A stretch of DNA of 64,000 bases, from contig NW_026570274.1 in the NCBI RefSeq assembly GCF_019649055.1, positions 958,314 through 1,022,313 of the forward strand. Reading direction: 5' to 3'. Position 1 is the first letter of the stretch. Each line of letters starts with the position of its first letter. This document shows, piece by piece, positions 1-12,632 of the stretch. The notes beneath the pieces are model-generated. The model was given only the letters and a program-made list of their open reading frames with translations. It was not told the DNA's origin and did no database searches. Made by a program: the position numbers and the translations under genes. Source of the DNA: Paramacrobiotus metropolitanus. Taxonomy: Eukaryota; Tardigrada; Eutardigrada; Parachela; Macrobiotidae.

Positions 1-3000
1 TCAGGTACTCCACCGGCTGCTCCACGCACCAATCACCATCCAAATTAATTCAATTATTACGAAAAAATTGTTAAGATATTCCTCACCCATCCGGCCAGCT
101 CACGCAGCGCCGCGTGGTGCTCCAGCACGTGATTGAGAATGCGCATCAGCATGCGGCACTGCGGGAAGAACGCAATGAACTCCTGCAGCCACACCAAACA
201 CACACCGCGTTATCATGCGTACACTGATAGCATTTTCTCAGGGATGGTGTGCGCGCCAAAGCTGCTGTAAACTCACTGGTTTTCGCTTCAGCGTTTCAAC
301 TCTGTTTCACCACTTATTATAAGCGAAAATAATGTCCATTGAATTTTTTTATTTAATCACCGGTATCTAACAATATTTTGATTGTAATAACACCTCCTTG
401 AAAATGTCCAGCAAATGTTCTATTTTATTTCTACAATTTTTCTGCTATTTCATTTTCTACGCCAGACTATTTAGATTGCCATAAAAATTGTACAGAATCT
501 CAAATAAATTTTGCTCCCAATTTTTTCTTACCCTGTCTCACTTAGTCAATATATAAGCACATATTGGTAATTTATGCGATAATTAAACTACTACTCGTAA
601 CTATAGAAAATCAATTTGCAAATCTCCGCTTACGCCGACATACAATCAACTTAAATGACCGGTAGACTGCATTATCGCATAACAATACCGAATAGCATGG
701 ACAACGGGTAAAACACAGCTGAATGGAAGAATAAGGTTGTATTCTATTCCCCACCTGAAACCAGCGAGTTCGCCGACTGTGCGCCAGAACGGTCAGCGAG
801 CGCTTCACATCCAGCGCCCCCGCCGCGTCCAGCCCGGGGCCGACGACGACCGCGGCAGCTGTGACGGGCGCCGTGATCATCGTCTGACCGGCGGCCGGGG
901 CGGGCGCGGCGGCGGACGCGGGCCCGTCGGCACGGAGGCCGTCCGGACCGCTGCCATTGGCCGTCGGGCCTGCGATGACCGCCGAGGAGGACGGCGGCAG
1001 CGTCGGCAGCGCCCCCGCGGGCGGTGGCGGAGGGGCGCCACTGCCCGGGCCTTCCTGACCCTCCGCCGCACTGCTTCCAGCTGCTGCTGCTGCTGCGTTT
1101 GCCTTCTCTGCAGGGGACAGAAGAGACAGATGGCCAATAATACACACTCACAAGCACAATGGACAGACGCTGGACACGGCGCTGCACGGCGTCGGCCCCG
1201 TCTCCAATCACAGAGAGAAGGCAAACAGAATCCAGCATGATTATTCGCTGTGCTGCGTATAGAACTACTACGCCACCGACAACCTACCGGTCTCCAGTCG
1301 CGCCAGCTCGTCGCGCAGCCCTCCGAAGGCCATGTACACCCACACGGGATAGATGCCCGCCTTGTCCTCCCCGGGACGCTCCTCCTGCACGAAAATGCCG
1401 CATTTCTCCGGCGTCGGGATCACCGCGAACTCCCTATTCCCCTGCAGCATCTATCCAACCAAACATCCGTTGGGGAATTCAATTTGTTAACTGCTGACAA
1501 TTACATTTCATCATAATCATCAGTTTGATATCGACAACACTTTCATCCGACTCAGATTCGAATAAGTAGTAATTTCTTATTATCAAATTCTATCAGAATA
1601 AGATCTGCATTCGATAAGTGATGATATTTAACACAAATCATATTAAATTTAAAAATTAAAATTGATGACGATTACATTTAAAATTCACCAAGAATCCTAG
1701 CTGATGGCAAATAAATTTACAATTAATTTAACAAAAATAAAATTCCACTGGGAAAAATTTACAAGCACCTGAAATTAAATACATACTTTACAGCAACCGT
1801 GAATCCAGTCGTGTTTGTCATTCTAGGACTACGAATCTAGGAATAATAACGCGCAGTACACAATAATGATCGTCGTACCTTCAACTCGGCTTTCAGCGCG
1901 TTGGCCACCATGGTCATGTCGTCCTCGCAGGGATGCCGATTGCAGATGAGCAGCACCTCCCCGACTATATTGTCGCTGGTCAGTAGATTCTTACTCATCC
2001 GTCCGAAGCGGTACGCGCCCTTCAGCATCCGCTGCGGCGGCGCCGGCGCGGCAACCACAGCAACGGCAGCGCCCTCTTCCATTTTCACGCCCACAGCTTT
2101 TTCCTCCGTTCTGCAATCAACACCGTCCATTTTATCATCAAAACCATGGTCGCACCGGACAAAAACCAAAAGAAATTCAAAGAACTACAAATTACAACGA
2201 AAAAATAATTTGCAAAGCCCGCGTACATTTTTTCGTAAATAAGTACGTAATAATTTTATTAAAAAATTAATTAGAAAACAGTAAATTAAATTACTCCACA
2301 GTACTGTAATAAAAAAATTTAATAAAAAATAACAAATATATAATAAAAAAGAAATTGATAATTTCAATAAAATAATAACAATAATTTACCGAAAAAAACC
2401 CATAACACATACGTAAATAATTATAGAATAAAAATTTAATTTCGCATTTAATCACTTATCGTTGACGTACGGGAACATGAGCCTCTCGGCGACGGTCTTG
2501 AGCGCCTTCTCCACCTCCACCAGCATCCCGTTCAGCTGGTTCAAATCCGCCGCCCGCGGGGTGATGGCCCGGTGTTTATGCAGCAGATACTGCTGGTCCA
2601 TCCGCACCGCCGCCACCGGCACCGGCGACGCACGCGCCCGCGGCGGCGACCCGTCCTCCATCCTCCCACCCCCTCCCATCCCTTCCATTCTTCCGGGACC
2701 TGGCGGGAAGCGTCCCGTTTCTACCGGCGCCGGCAACAACGGTCCGGAGGCCCGCGGGGGCACGTACAGCGCCCCGGGGGGTTCCTGGTACCGCGGATAA
2801 TGTCCCAACAGTCCGCGCGGTGGCCCCGGGGGCGGCGCGTCGTTATAGGGTCCCGGCGGGGGGCCGTAGCGGTCGTGGTGCACGGGGTAGGGCTCGTAGC
2901 CCATCGGTTCGTAGCCCATGGGAGGGGGGCCGTAGGGGTCCGGACCCGGGGGCGTCCATTGCGGCGGGCCGGGGATGGGGCGGCGAACGCGTTTGGGCGG

Positions 3001-6000
3001 GGAGGGGGGGCCGCCGGGCGGCGGGCCGGGGCGTTTGGGGGCCCGGGGGGCGGCCTGGGCCGCGAGGCGTTTGTTGCGCTCGTTCAGCTTCTTCTGCGCG
3101 TTAGACGGCTCCACGACGATCGACGGGTCCACTTTTTTCTACAAACATCCCAAATTTAGCCATCCTTATGGTAAATAAATTATCGTCTTATTAAAACTGC
3201 AAATTTAATAAAATTATTTTAATCAAAAATAAAAATTCAATATTAAAAACAGCAATAAAAATAGTGGACTCAATTAATGCGGAAAAAATCAATTTGACAC
3301 AAACACTAATCACTTCCACCAAACTGGATAATCGTGCAAATTACTGGAACAAAATAAAAGGAAGAATAAATTAGTGGGAATAATCAAACGCGAATTTATG
3401 TGACATTTCCACCGCACTTTCGTTGCTACTTTTCAACGTAAATTAAATACTAATAAAAAAATAAATTATAAATTAGTACCAATTTCATAACTAAATTTTT
3501 AAAAAAACCCAGCAAATAATAAATTAAAAGCAGATAAAAAATATAAGTAGAGGATTCAAATAATGTGTACGCACCTGGTAGCTGGTGCGATGGCGGCGGC
3601 CGCGGATATGCGAATTCATCCCTGACTCGTCGGAGAACTCGCAGTCGCAGAGCGTGCACTTGTAGTAAGCCACCTTGCCCTCGCGCTCCTGCTTCTGCAC
3701 GTACTCCTGCCCGATGGGGTCGGCGCCGGCAGTGTTGGGGTTGACCATGTGCTTGATGGGGATCTTGGGGCGCGCCTGGGCGGGTGCCTTGGGGGGCGGC
3801 GGCGGCGGTGGGGGCATCGCTGTCAACAGTGAAGGATGACGATCAGGGAGACGGTCACTTGTGCTAATAAAAAAGGGACTCACCGGAGGCCGCGGGGGGC
3901 GGCGGCGGGGCGCCGGACGTCGGCACCTCCTGCATCCCCGTGTTGGTGGTGGTCAACACCGTCCCGCCCACAAAGTTCATCTTGGGCGTGATCAAAACCG
4001 TCTTCCCGCCCGTCACCTAAATACTTGTGCCATTTTTTAAAATATTAAAATAAATTATTAGGTAGCAACGAATATTAAATCTATTCAAAATCATCACATT
4101 TATTGATAAATAAAATATTAATTAAATTAATAAAAAGTAGTTAAAATAGAAAAAGCTTGTCAGTCAAAAACTGAAAATACAGCACTAAAATAAGCCAATA
4201 TTACTCGTATCTACTGAATAGCAATAAAATTCTGGCCGTTACTTAAACATTTTTAACTTTTACCAATTTAAAAAGATGAAAATAACGTCTGATCCAGTGT
4301 AAAGAAGAAAACAATCCAAAACTGAGAGAAATTTGTGAGAATTTGTCCGTACCACTTTGGTGCAGATGGAGGAGCCGGTGCTGGGCCCGCTGCTCGTCGG
4401 CGTCCCGATGGTCGGCAGGGTGCGCTGCGTCACCGTGGGCTCGTTGACCGGAATGGGTTTGCCCAGTTTCATGTGCAGCTTCAGCGTCTACTCAAAAAAG
4501 ATCGTCACTGCTTGCCGTCTCATTTAAAAACTAAAAAAATCACTCTCCCATTCCATCTCACTGAATTTCAAAATTACAATTTCCAAAAAAAAGTGTTTAA
4601 AAATTCCCAACAGCCTGGATAATCTGCTCGCAAAAGAAAATTGGCTACAGCAGCTGAATATATTAATACAATATCTGGAAAATATTTATAAAATCGTACT
4701 ACTAACAAAAACAAAGATTAAAAAAAATAATAATAAATTCAATGAGGATTTTACCCGTTGATGGCTCTTGCCGTTAAGATGCGCCTCATAGGCCTGCTGT
4801 CCGGCCGTGTGCACGCCGCACAGCTCGCAGAAGATGCTGCGTCCGTGCGGCCCGGGACGGTGGGGAAACGCGGCCGGGGGCGGGGGCGCGGCGACGGCGG
4901 CGGGGGTCGAAACGCTGGGAGCAGGGGGCGCTGGTGTTGCGCCGGTCCCGGAAGCGGCCGGCGCCGCAGTGGCCGCCGGAGCCGGGGGTCCGGACAGCTG
5001 TTTGGCCTGCTCTTCGCGGCGCTTATGTTTGGCGCCCACCAGATGCGCTTTGAAGGACTACAAATGAAGATTAAGAAATGAAAATTACATGCAAATGAAA
5101 ATAAAGAATTAAAACGGCACGGATCCAGCCCCAGTTGAAAATTATGGCGTACCGTGGCGCCCGCGCAGACGATCTTGCAGATGTCACAGTAGTGCTGCAC
5201 TTGCTCCTCGGGATTTTTCGGTTTCACGGGAAATCCACGGCCTACAACGAATGAATTCATTTTTTTGCGAAAAATAATTATTTAACAATTATTTAACAAT
5301 TTTAATTGTAACGCGGTATCGAAGAAAATTGTGAGAAACGATCAGCTGAATAAAAAAAATCAGCTGAATAAAATTATTTTCGCTAACGAATTGAAAGATC
5401 TATATTTACCAAATCGTTAAGTTAATTACGGGTTCGTTTAATGAATATTTATTAATGATTTTTTTGTAACGGGCAACATACAAAAACTGGAAAATGTCGA
5501 TGAAAAAAATTTAATTCACTAATAATTCAAATAATCATTTAATTATTTCATTAAAATTAACAGTGAACTAAAAATAATATTCGCCATCCCAGCCACCGAA
5601 AAAACGTTTAAAAATGTCGCTATAATTGTCAAAAAGCTGCGCAAAAATTAATATCGGTGCAGAGTCGCAGACTAGAAATTACATAGAAAAAATTTGAATT
5701 TATTCTGTATTTATTTTGTTTTTAGAATTACTAATAATAATACACAAAATAGAAAAATGTTCAAAAATATATCTTTTTATTAATCCAATAAAAATTTCAA
5801 AAAATAAAAAAGACGTGATTTCAAGACTTTCAATAAAACCGTGAAAAAAGCAGGAGAATAAACGTACCTGGTCCGCCAAAACTGCCGCGACCCCCGCGGA
5901 AACTCCCGCGCCCGCCCCGCGCGGTGGATCCCCCGCGGGGCGCACTGCTAGTGGTGGACACCGTGGGATTCATCTGTTCCACACGGCTCTTCCAACTGGA

Positions 6001-6569
6001 ATTGGCATCCGATCCGCCCGATTGCAGATTCTGCGAGTAGGTCGACGCGTACGGCTTGCTGGGCGGCTGCAGACCGCGCTCTGCCAACATGGCCGTCGCC
6101 GCCGAGTACACCGCGGCATCCAGACCGGAATACATCTGGCTATCTGCAAAATCACCGCGGTCGAGGAAAAAAGTCGCTAATGAAAAGAAAAAACAAGTCT
6201 ACGTACTCTGCTGCTGCTGCGAATAATTGCTATACTGCGTGGTCTGTAAATACAGCGCAACGGGTTAGGATTCTGTATGTGATACAAGATGGCGGGTGAT
6301 TAGTACAGGGAATTACGTACCGCGGGTGGATACTGCACGGTCCCGTACTGCAAAATCGAAAACACGGTTAGGACTTAGCGATTTTCGATGGGAATTTTGC
6401 GCTTACGTTGGCCTGCACTGGATAGCCAGAATAGGCCCCCGCATAGGCCTGCTGGGGGTCCATGTTGTACGCCACGGGAGCCGCGCTGAAACAAGATTCG
6501 AACGTCAGCATTCGACTGGTAAAAACGCAACACAGAAATCGCGTACTTTGCCGTGAAGGGATTATACAT
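1..6569 (-). CDS. ZFR: ZFR-type zinc-finger RNA-binding protein with DZF domain (3' end missing)
   Basis: Nuclear dsRNA-binding protein family linked to splicing control and, through the DZF domain, to ILF2/ILF3-type dimerisation. I traced 16 exons in frame: 6569-6547, 6485-6407, 6347-6321, 6243-6207, 6143-5868, 5241-5153, 5057-4755, 4487-4353, 4016-3884, 3819-3575, 3138-2456, 2110-1879, 1450-1288, 1107-755, 182-87 and 16-1. All introns are GT..AG. The N-terminus is rich in Tyr/Gln/Gly with an RGG-like stretch. Three widely spaced U1-type C2H2 fingers follow: CDIC..HLVGAKH, CELC..HLNGKSH and CTLCDCEF..HIRGRRH. A Pro-rich linker leads to the DZF (LLHKHRAITP, KGAYRFGRMSKNLL, RRTRWFQ). The start ATG follows an in-frame TGA upstream. 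About 963 residues are visible; vertebrate ZFR is about 1,070. Family assignment is firm; the start codon is less certain. Confidence 0.93.
755..1107 (-). other. Low-complexity Ala/Gly/Pro insert inside the ZFR DZF domain (exon 14)
   Basis: Exon 14 of the ZFR gene opens with a poly-Ala run and about 90 residues rich in Ala, Gly and Pro before the conserved DZF segment ending RRTRWFQ. In ZFR relatives this place has a shorter linker before the matching HAKWFQ-type segment. The insert is very GC-rich, so several long shadow frames open across it on both strands. Confidence 0.75.
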
Positions 6570-7993
6570 GGCTGCGCTCAGCGGATGAAACGTTCCTCAG
6601 TTCCAGATTCTACACCATCCGCGAGTAAGGTTCTGCGAAAATCGGGAGGTTTCTGAATCTACGGTTGCCGTGGCAAGAAAACAAGGTCCTTCGATCCTTA
6701 AATCAAGGGAAACAGCACAACGAGCCACCTGGCAATTTTCCAATAAAAAACTGACTTGGCAAATTTAGATCGAAAAATTGTAATACGGACTAGGATGGGT
6801 GCAACGTAGTTGAGGAAGTGTGGCGGTTGCCGTGGCGACAGTCTTATTTGCGTTGTAAATCTCCCTGACGGCGGTTTGGTGAATTATCCGAAACGCGCTC
6901 TGACATGAATTTCTGCTGTTGATTTTTCCATTTTCAACTTTTCCGAAGGACGTAGCGCTGCATACGTCCACGGGTATATATATATATGTATGTATATATA
7001 TACCTGTAGGTATGGATCCATGTCGAATCCTATTGTAACTTGTAAGTTTGTAACACAGGATAGGGAAAAACTGAGCTTGTAACTGAGGACAGACAGAACG
7101 TTTACTGACAATAGAGAGAAATTTACTGTAAACTCAAGAGACAGAAATGCTGTAACTCAGGATGGGCAGAGATGCAGAGGCAGAGGTGGAGCATGTATGT
7201 GAACAGTGAAAGAACGCACTGAATGTCATCGTCAGTTGATCCAAAGTTTCAAGCACTAGTTTTTCGTTTACCTTTCCATAAAACTTCCTAACCAACATCT
7301 CAGAAGATAGAAAGAAAAATTTGACGCTTTTTGATCTCTGATAAGTGTTTTTGTGGGGAACCAAGAAAGTTATGCTTGTTTGGTTTCTCGTAGATATAGC
7401 ATAGGGTGCAAGCAACGCCTCCAACGGACGGACCTATGCTAAGTCTACGAGAAACCAAAAACAAAATCTAACTTTCTTGGTTCTCCATAAAACCTACTCA
7501 AAATATCAAAAATTCTAAAATTTTATTCTCTATTCTGAAACATTAACTGGGAAGGTTCGTTAAAGTGACAACGAAAACTGATGCTGCAAGTTTTGGAGAT
7601 AGTGGCAGTCGGAATCAGGTACCCAAAGTCGAGACTAATACTGTACACGTATGCGCGTACGCGAGGTGGTTGCACTTGCCGCAGACTATTTCGCTAAAAT
7701 AGCCGTCCAGCTTGCACTCAGGCAATCTTCCCAGTAAACAACTCCACAACAGAAGTTTTTTGCAGTTATTATGTAATAAAACCCGTCCTTCGGAACAGTC
7801 CCCACGGGGGACGCCCCGCTAGGGTTTTTGAGCTTGTAACTGCTTGTTTTCAGTTTTCCTTCAAACTGTTTTTGATCGAATTTTGATCTGCGTTGTTGCA
7901 GTTTGTTGTTCCTGATAATTTGAACATTCCTGATTGAGTGTGTTGCGTCCAGTTGACAGCAGGATCAAGGAGTGGTGTTGTGGAAGCGGGAAG
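6570..7993. promoter_or_regulatory. Divergent intergenic region between ZFR and RABIF
   Basis: The two start codons face away from each other across 1.4 kb with no convincing coding sequence, so both promoters should lie here. It holds an AT microsatellite near 6973-7003, the long foldback at 7216-7615, and a GC-rich patch near 7790-7825 just upstream of RABIF. I saw no clear TATA box. Confidence 0.5.
7216..7615. repeat. Long decayed foldback (inverted repeat)
   Basis: The inner arms at about 7355-7405 and 7433-7485 pair closely around a 27-nt spacer (7406-7432); the innermost ~26 bp differ at only a couple of positions. Outside them, a weaker but continuous match can be followed for about 150 bp more on each side. 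It sits between ZFR and RABIF and has no coding potential. It may be an old foldback element or a hairpin-RNA precursor. Confidence 0.75.
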
Positions 7994-9481
7994 ATGTCGG
8001 ACGGAGAGCCAGCTGGTGTTGGTGGTGGCAACGCTGATGCTAACGCTGTGGAACCAGCCGCGGCGCAGAACGATACCGTCGCTCCAGCGGAGACCAATCC
8101 CAAAACGCTGGTGTGCGAACGCTGTGGCTCAAAGATTCTCCTGCCTAATTGCGCGACATCCGTCTGCAAAAAGGTGGGTAGTGAATGCTAGCAGATTAAA
8201 AACTGAGGAGACGAATTCTGGTTTGACGTTGCTGTTAGTGTTGTTGCAAGTCAGCAAGTGCTACATAAGTCATGGCCTGATCAGATTCGCGTATCAATAA
8301 TCATGAATAATGATGCTAAAAATAAAATTTTGTCCATAAAAGTTGATTGGTTGATAATCTGCTGGTTCTGCGAGAACGTCGGCATTTTGAATTCAAGATT
8401 TTAGTCTAATTGATTCAAATTGAAATTTAATTAGGGCAATATATTGAATTTAAATTATTTCATAAAAGTTTTATCGGTAGAAAAATTAATTTAATTATTT
8501 TATCTAGACCAGTTTAATAAAAGTTATAAAAAGCTAAAAATTGGTAGAAATCAGGACAATATGTATGAAATTAGGAACAATAAAAATCTGAAAATATACA
8601 GTAAGTACCGTTTAAAATAAGTATGTCCTATAATCGTTTTTGAGAGAAAATAAAAATTTAAACTTATCCGCTAAAATGAAAACACGGAATAATGCAGTAC
8701 TTTATGATTTCATTTTAGCGGATATTTTCCCATTTGCATTTTTATTAATATTTCTCAGTATCTGACAGGAGTATGATTTTCTGTAATTGAAAATCCGGGT
8801 AAATATAAATAAGCAGTAAAGTACTCGTACTAATAAAAATCTGGTAACAAATCCGTAAAAATAAAAAGAACAAAAATAATGATGAACCAAATCTGAGAAG
8901 TCTGCCAAAATAAAAATATGAAATTCTTTATGAATTCGTAGAAGCAAAAACATGTAAATTAACAGAGTGCAAAATCTGCTCAAATAATACGTAAAAATTA
9001 AAAGCACTAAGTAATTGTAAGTTAGAAATGAAAAATAAGAATCTGTAAAATTTCCCTAAATTAAAAATAAAATGTGAACTAAAAATAATGTATAAAAATG
9101 TATAATTATATGACTAGTACAGATACCTACAGGCTACAGTCTAAATAAAAATAAAAAATGAACTTCTGTTTGCAGGTATTTCTGCCGGCCATGTCCTTCA
9201 AAGCCCGCTCCGACGCCACGGCCGGCGCCGCCGCCGCGGAGCCGCCGGCCTTCCCCGCGGACGTGGAGCACGTGGTGGCGGGCGTGGCAGGGGAGGCGCT
9301 GGAGGCCTTCTGGCTGGTGAAGGGCATGTACACCTTCGAGAACGTGGGCGTCTCGCACAGTGTGCAGCACGTCAAGTACCTGACCTGCGCCGACTGCGAG
9401 ATGGGCCCCATCGGCTACCACGCCGTCAACGGCAGTCGCGACGACTTCTTCATCGCCAAATCCCGGGTCAAGGAGACCTGA
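7994..9481 (+). CDS. RABIF: RABIF/Mss4-like Rab-binding zinc protein
   Basis: Mss4/RABIF proteins bind nucleotide-free exocytic Rab GTPases and act as a Rab chaperone or weak exchange factor in the cytosol. Exon 1 is 7994-8173 and exon 2 is 9176-9481, giving 161 residues; the donor is AAG|GTGGGT and the acceptor TTTGCAG|GTA. Two zinc-binding pairs are visible: CERC at residues 41-44 and CADC at about 131-134. The family signature segments FENVG and CADCEMGPIGYH are present. Vertebrate RABIF is about 123 residues; the excess is an Ala/Gly-rich N-terminus and an Ala-rich loop near residues 74-84. The ATG at 7994 is preferred because the upstream frame has no other ATG. Confidence 0.95.
8174..9175 (+). 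other. AT-rich RABIF intron with small inverted repeat
   Basis: This 1 kb intron is AT-rich with recurrent AAAATAAAAAT-like text. A clean 16-bp inverted repeat built on ATCCGCTAAAATGAAA lies at 8666-8681 and 8708-8723. No coding sequence or RNA gene is apparent. Confidence 0.7.
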
Positions 9482-9552
9482 GGGATTGACGGGTGGATGG
9501 GCGACGGATCTCCATGGCGGATGTTGACCAACAGATGCGGGTTTTTATTTTA

Positions 9553-9562
9553 AATAAATAAA
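9553..9562 (+). terminator. Polyadenylation signal of RABIF
   Basis: Overlapping AATAAA hexamers occur about 70 bases after the RABIF stop codon, the expected place for 3'-end processing. Confidence 0.65.
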
Positions 9563-9569
9563 ATTTTTG

Positions 9570-10980
9570 GCTGGTATGTTTAGTTTGTGAGAATTTTTTC
9601 GACGGTCGATTTTGTGCGTGACTGTAAAATAATCATCGGAAATTCCGTTGGTAAAAACGTTTCTTTTAATTCGCGGTTTTGTTCTGCTACCCGATGTGTT
9701 CGTGCGCGAAGCATTAATGGCTAAGCGCACCATTAATGTAATTTGACAAAATAAAAATACCATTTAATGTTGTAAGTTTCTAACACATCGCGTAAACTGA
9801 CCTCGACGACGATATTGACCAAGTTCTGCTGTTTCTGTTTCCCAAAATAAAAATTCATTTGCTGATGTTTTTAGTTGATGTTAAATTGTGAATATTAGTC
9901 TGTCGGTTTTGTGGGTGACCGCCGTACATTAATACACTACTTAATGCCAGCGAATTCCGCCAGTGATATTGTTTTTGTTCAAAAATTCTTTATTCGCTTC
10001 AGTGGTATAAAAAAAGTTCATATGCACTTGGTTTGTTTACAGTACATGTGTAAATTGTTAAGACCCAGTGTAAATTGTCAGATTCTTCCGCATCCTCGAA
10101 ACCACAACACTACGAAAATTCACAAAAATATTTCTTAAGTTACAACTCGGCTTCTGAATTGTCAACTTAACAGGACACGATGCATTTCAGCGCAGGACAC
10201 TTAAGCCTGAAAGCCGCAACATTACGTTCACTATATTTTTTCCGTATAAAATCATCCCGGTTCATTTGATCACTTATGCCTGTCCATTACTTTTAGGACT
10301 GCATGCATTTCTTAAAATTAATCCCAGCGTCAAAAACGGTTTGTATTGCACATATTGCTGCCGGTGCTCCTCTTTCGCCGTTCCCACGCAATGAAATTCA
10401 GGCGGCCGGGTATTTTTATTCTTCTTAGCTTTTACAATCAAGTCATGATTTTTTTTCAATTTGGAATTTTCTGTTTCATGTTTACTAAAATAAGTGCGAC
10501 AGGAAATGTATACCAACGAAAAAACAGAAGGTACTGTACAGTCTGTACTTACACTACCCCGAACAAAATTGACTCCGAAACAAGGTTTCCTTATGCATGT
10601 TTGTTTAAAGCAAAAAAAAATTCAATCGGTCTGTATTAAATTTATTTGCGTTTCGGGAGTCGAACATAACCACAGCACAGTATTGTTAATACATATTTTG
10701 GCACAGAGCACTCATGTAGAAGAGGCACAAAATGCCATCATGCTACAATTTTGCTATATTTGTATTTGCTGTAGGAATTGGGCTTACATACGAGTATACA
10801 TTGGAACCTATGCGCCCATTGAAATTCACGAGTATCTATCTGTAAGCTTTTTATGCGATGTACTCGTATTATAAAAATCGTTAAACGAAAAGAAGTACCA
10901 GAAAACATCGACGCTTAGAAGCACAGCTGCCAACGGGAAACGTTGATAACGTGGCCCGAGAATAAAACAAGATTTCTGTA
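9570..10980. other. Gene-free stretch
   Basis: Only short, compositionally random frames are present. I recognise no domain, RNA gene or repeat here. Confidence 0.5.
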
Positions 10981-10983
10981 AAT

Positions 10984-11597
10984 CTACTGAGCACAGTTGG
11001 GACGTCGCGGTGCACATTGTGGATGAGGAAGTAGCTGGATGTCGGCCATGGTCAGCAGGCGGTAGTGGTGATCTTTGGGAGGTGCATAGTGCAACTGAAC
11101 GGGAAAGATAGTCGCTGCGCGCGATTCAGTACTGCAGCAGCAACAACAACTGAGTGTAGTAATAAAGCAACGGTGTAGCTCGAAATATAAAGTAAAACCG
11201 TCGTAGTATAAAGGAAAAACAAGAAACCTCATCATCGAATAAAAGACAGGTAGGAAAGGCGTGTATCAAAAGCGCTTAGCCGATGGAGATGCCAGACGAG
11301 AGGTCCAGGCCAGCGGCGTCGGAAGAGGAGGAATATCACAGGACACGGTCAGGCCAGCTTGATTCCCAGCTGGAAACCACCGGGTGGAACGGCGACACCA
11401 AGGTAGAGTTTCTCCACATTGGCCTGTGAGTAGCATTGGTTCGTTTGTCTGAAAATGCCGCTGAAGAAGCTGCATAACCCCGAAGTCATAGGGTTCATGG
11501 TGGTACAGGTTTTTCAGCGGCGTTGGAGTACCGGTCAGGCGCTCGGCGTACCACTCCGGGCTTATTGTCCCCGGAATCCGCGTAGCACCTACCGCTG
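10984..11597 (-). CDS. Unrecognised protein, probable 3' exons
   Basis: An acceptor (CGGTAG|GT) near 11597 opens a coding-like minus-strand frame containing SPEWYAERLTGTP and NLYHHEPYDFG. A second coding-like segment, LHYAPPKDHHYRLLT, ends in a stop at 10984. The link between them is unclear: the frame changes near 11410-11440, so there is an intron or a frameshift. I do not recognise the family. Phrasing and codon composition suggest real, possibly decayed, coding sequence. Confidence 0.35.
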
Positions 11598-11733
11598 CAA
11601 CATAAATAACATTATGCCTTCTACATCTAAACAGTGTGCCACCCGGTCCACTTGCACTATGTACAGACTACAGAGTATATGCTTTCACTCCGAATGTCTT
11701 ATCTACAGATAAATTAAGTGTTGTTTGAGCCAT

Positions 11734-12045
11734 ACGAGGACAATTGGGTGCTGTGAACATACCCTTCACGATTAGGATGCGATGAACACCCGGGAACTAA
11801 CTTTACAGAAAATGTTAATTACTCAAGTATTTTCACCGTCTATTTCAACAAATGACGGTCCACAAAAAAAATTATCGTATCTTCAAACCACATTTTAGAA
11901 CTTATATGTATTGTGTATGAAACTTCCTTCGTTTTCAGTATGAATAGTACGAGGACAGTAGCGTTGCGAGCTGTAGACTAGTCGGATGTTCATTGCACCC
12001 TAATCGTGAAGGGTATGTTCACAGCACCCAATTTTCCTCGTATAC
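11734..12045. repeat. Inverted duplication flanking the astacin relic
   Basis: About 55 bases at 11734-11790 recur in reverse complement at 11988-12045 with a few mismatches, separated by ~200 AT-rich bases. The right arm overlaps the 3' end of the astacin-like reading frame, so the left arm is an inverted copy of that end. Confidence 0.75.
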
Positions 12046-12632
12046 ATACGCTACGGACGTATCTCGCATTGGAAGCGATTGCTACGTATCTGTAGACTGG
12101 GTATTCGGGTAGCGGCCAGCGCAGGTACCGCCATCTGGGTGCACTTGTCAGCAGCTTTTCACAGCTGCTCGCGATGGCCTTAGTCCTGGGGATGTGGCCA
12201 AAGGGAACGTACTGTTGGATACATCCATGGATTAAGGCCATGCACTTGCCCCATTCTCCTGGGCGGTGGGGATGCTGTGGGTACGATAGCCGGTTATCAG
12301 GGCTTCTCGGGTCGTTTCGGCCGTAGTGCATGATCGAATCCATGTCGTATAGCAGCCCGAATATGGCCATGTCCGACAGTATCGCCCAGTTTCGTTCATC
12401 GACTCCCAATATCATTTTACCAGTCGCCCGGACAAAGTTGGCAACATTAGCATCAACGTCATTTGTGCCAACATAACCAGCCCGCTCCGGGATGGATATG
12501 TTAATATCATGCTCAATGGACACCCTCATCGTGCTCATCCCGATCATGCTCATGGACAAATCGTCATCTCAAGGGAGAACAACAGAAAGGGTAAAATCGC
12601 GGTTCTTCGCTGTATTACAGTAGTACTCCTGG

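Noticed and set aside
737-1240. Long plus-strand and alternative minus-strand frames over the GC-rich ZFR exon 14
   Set aside because: They are shadows of a low-complexity exon whose true frame is fixed by splice continuity with the DZF segments on either side.
2572-3159. 195-codon plus-strand frame rich in Arg/Gly
   Set aside because: Antisense shadow of the Pro-rich ZFR exon 11; no start context or splice support.
7790-7830. GC-rich CCCCACGGGGGACGCCCC as a structural RNA or rRNA piece
   Set aside because: Too short to match any RNA gene; more simply a promoter-proximal GC patch.
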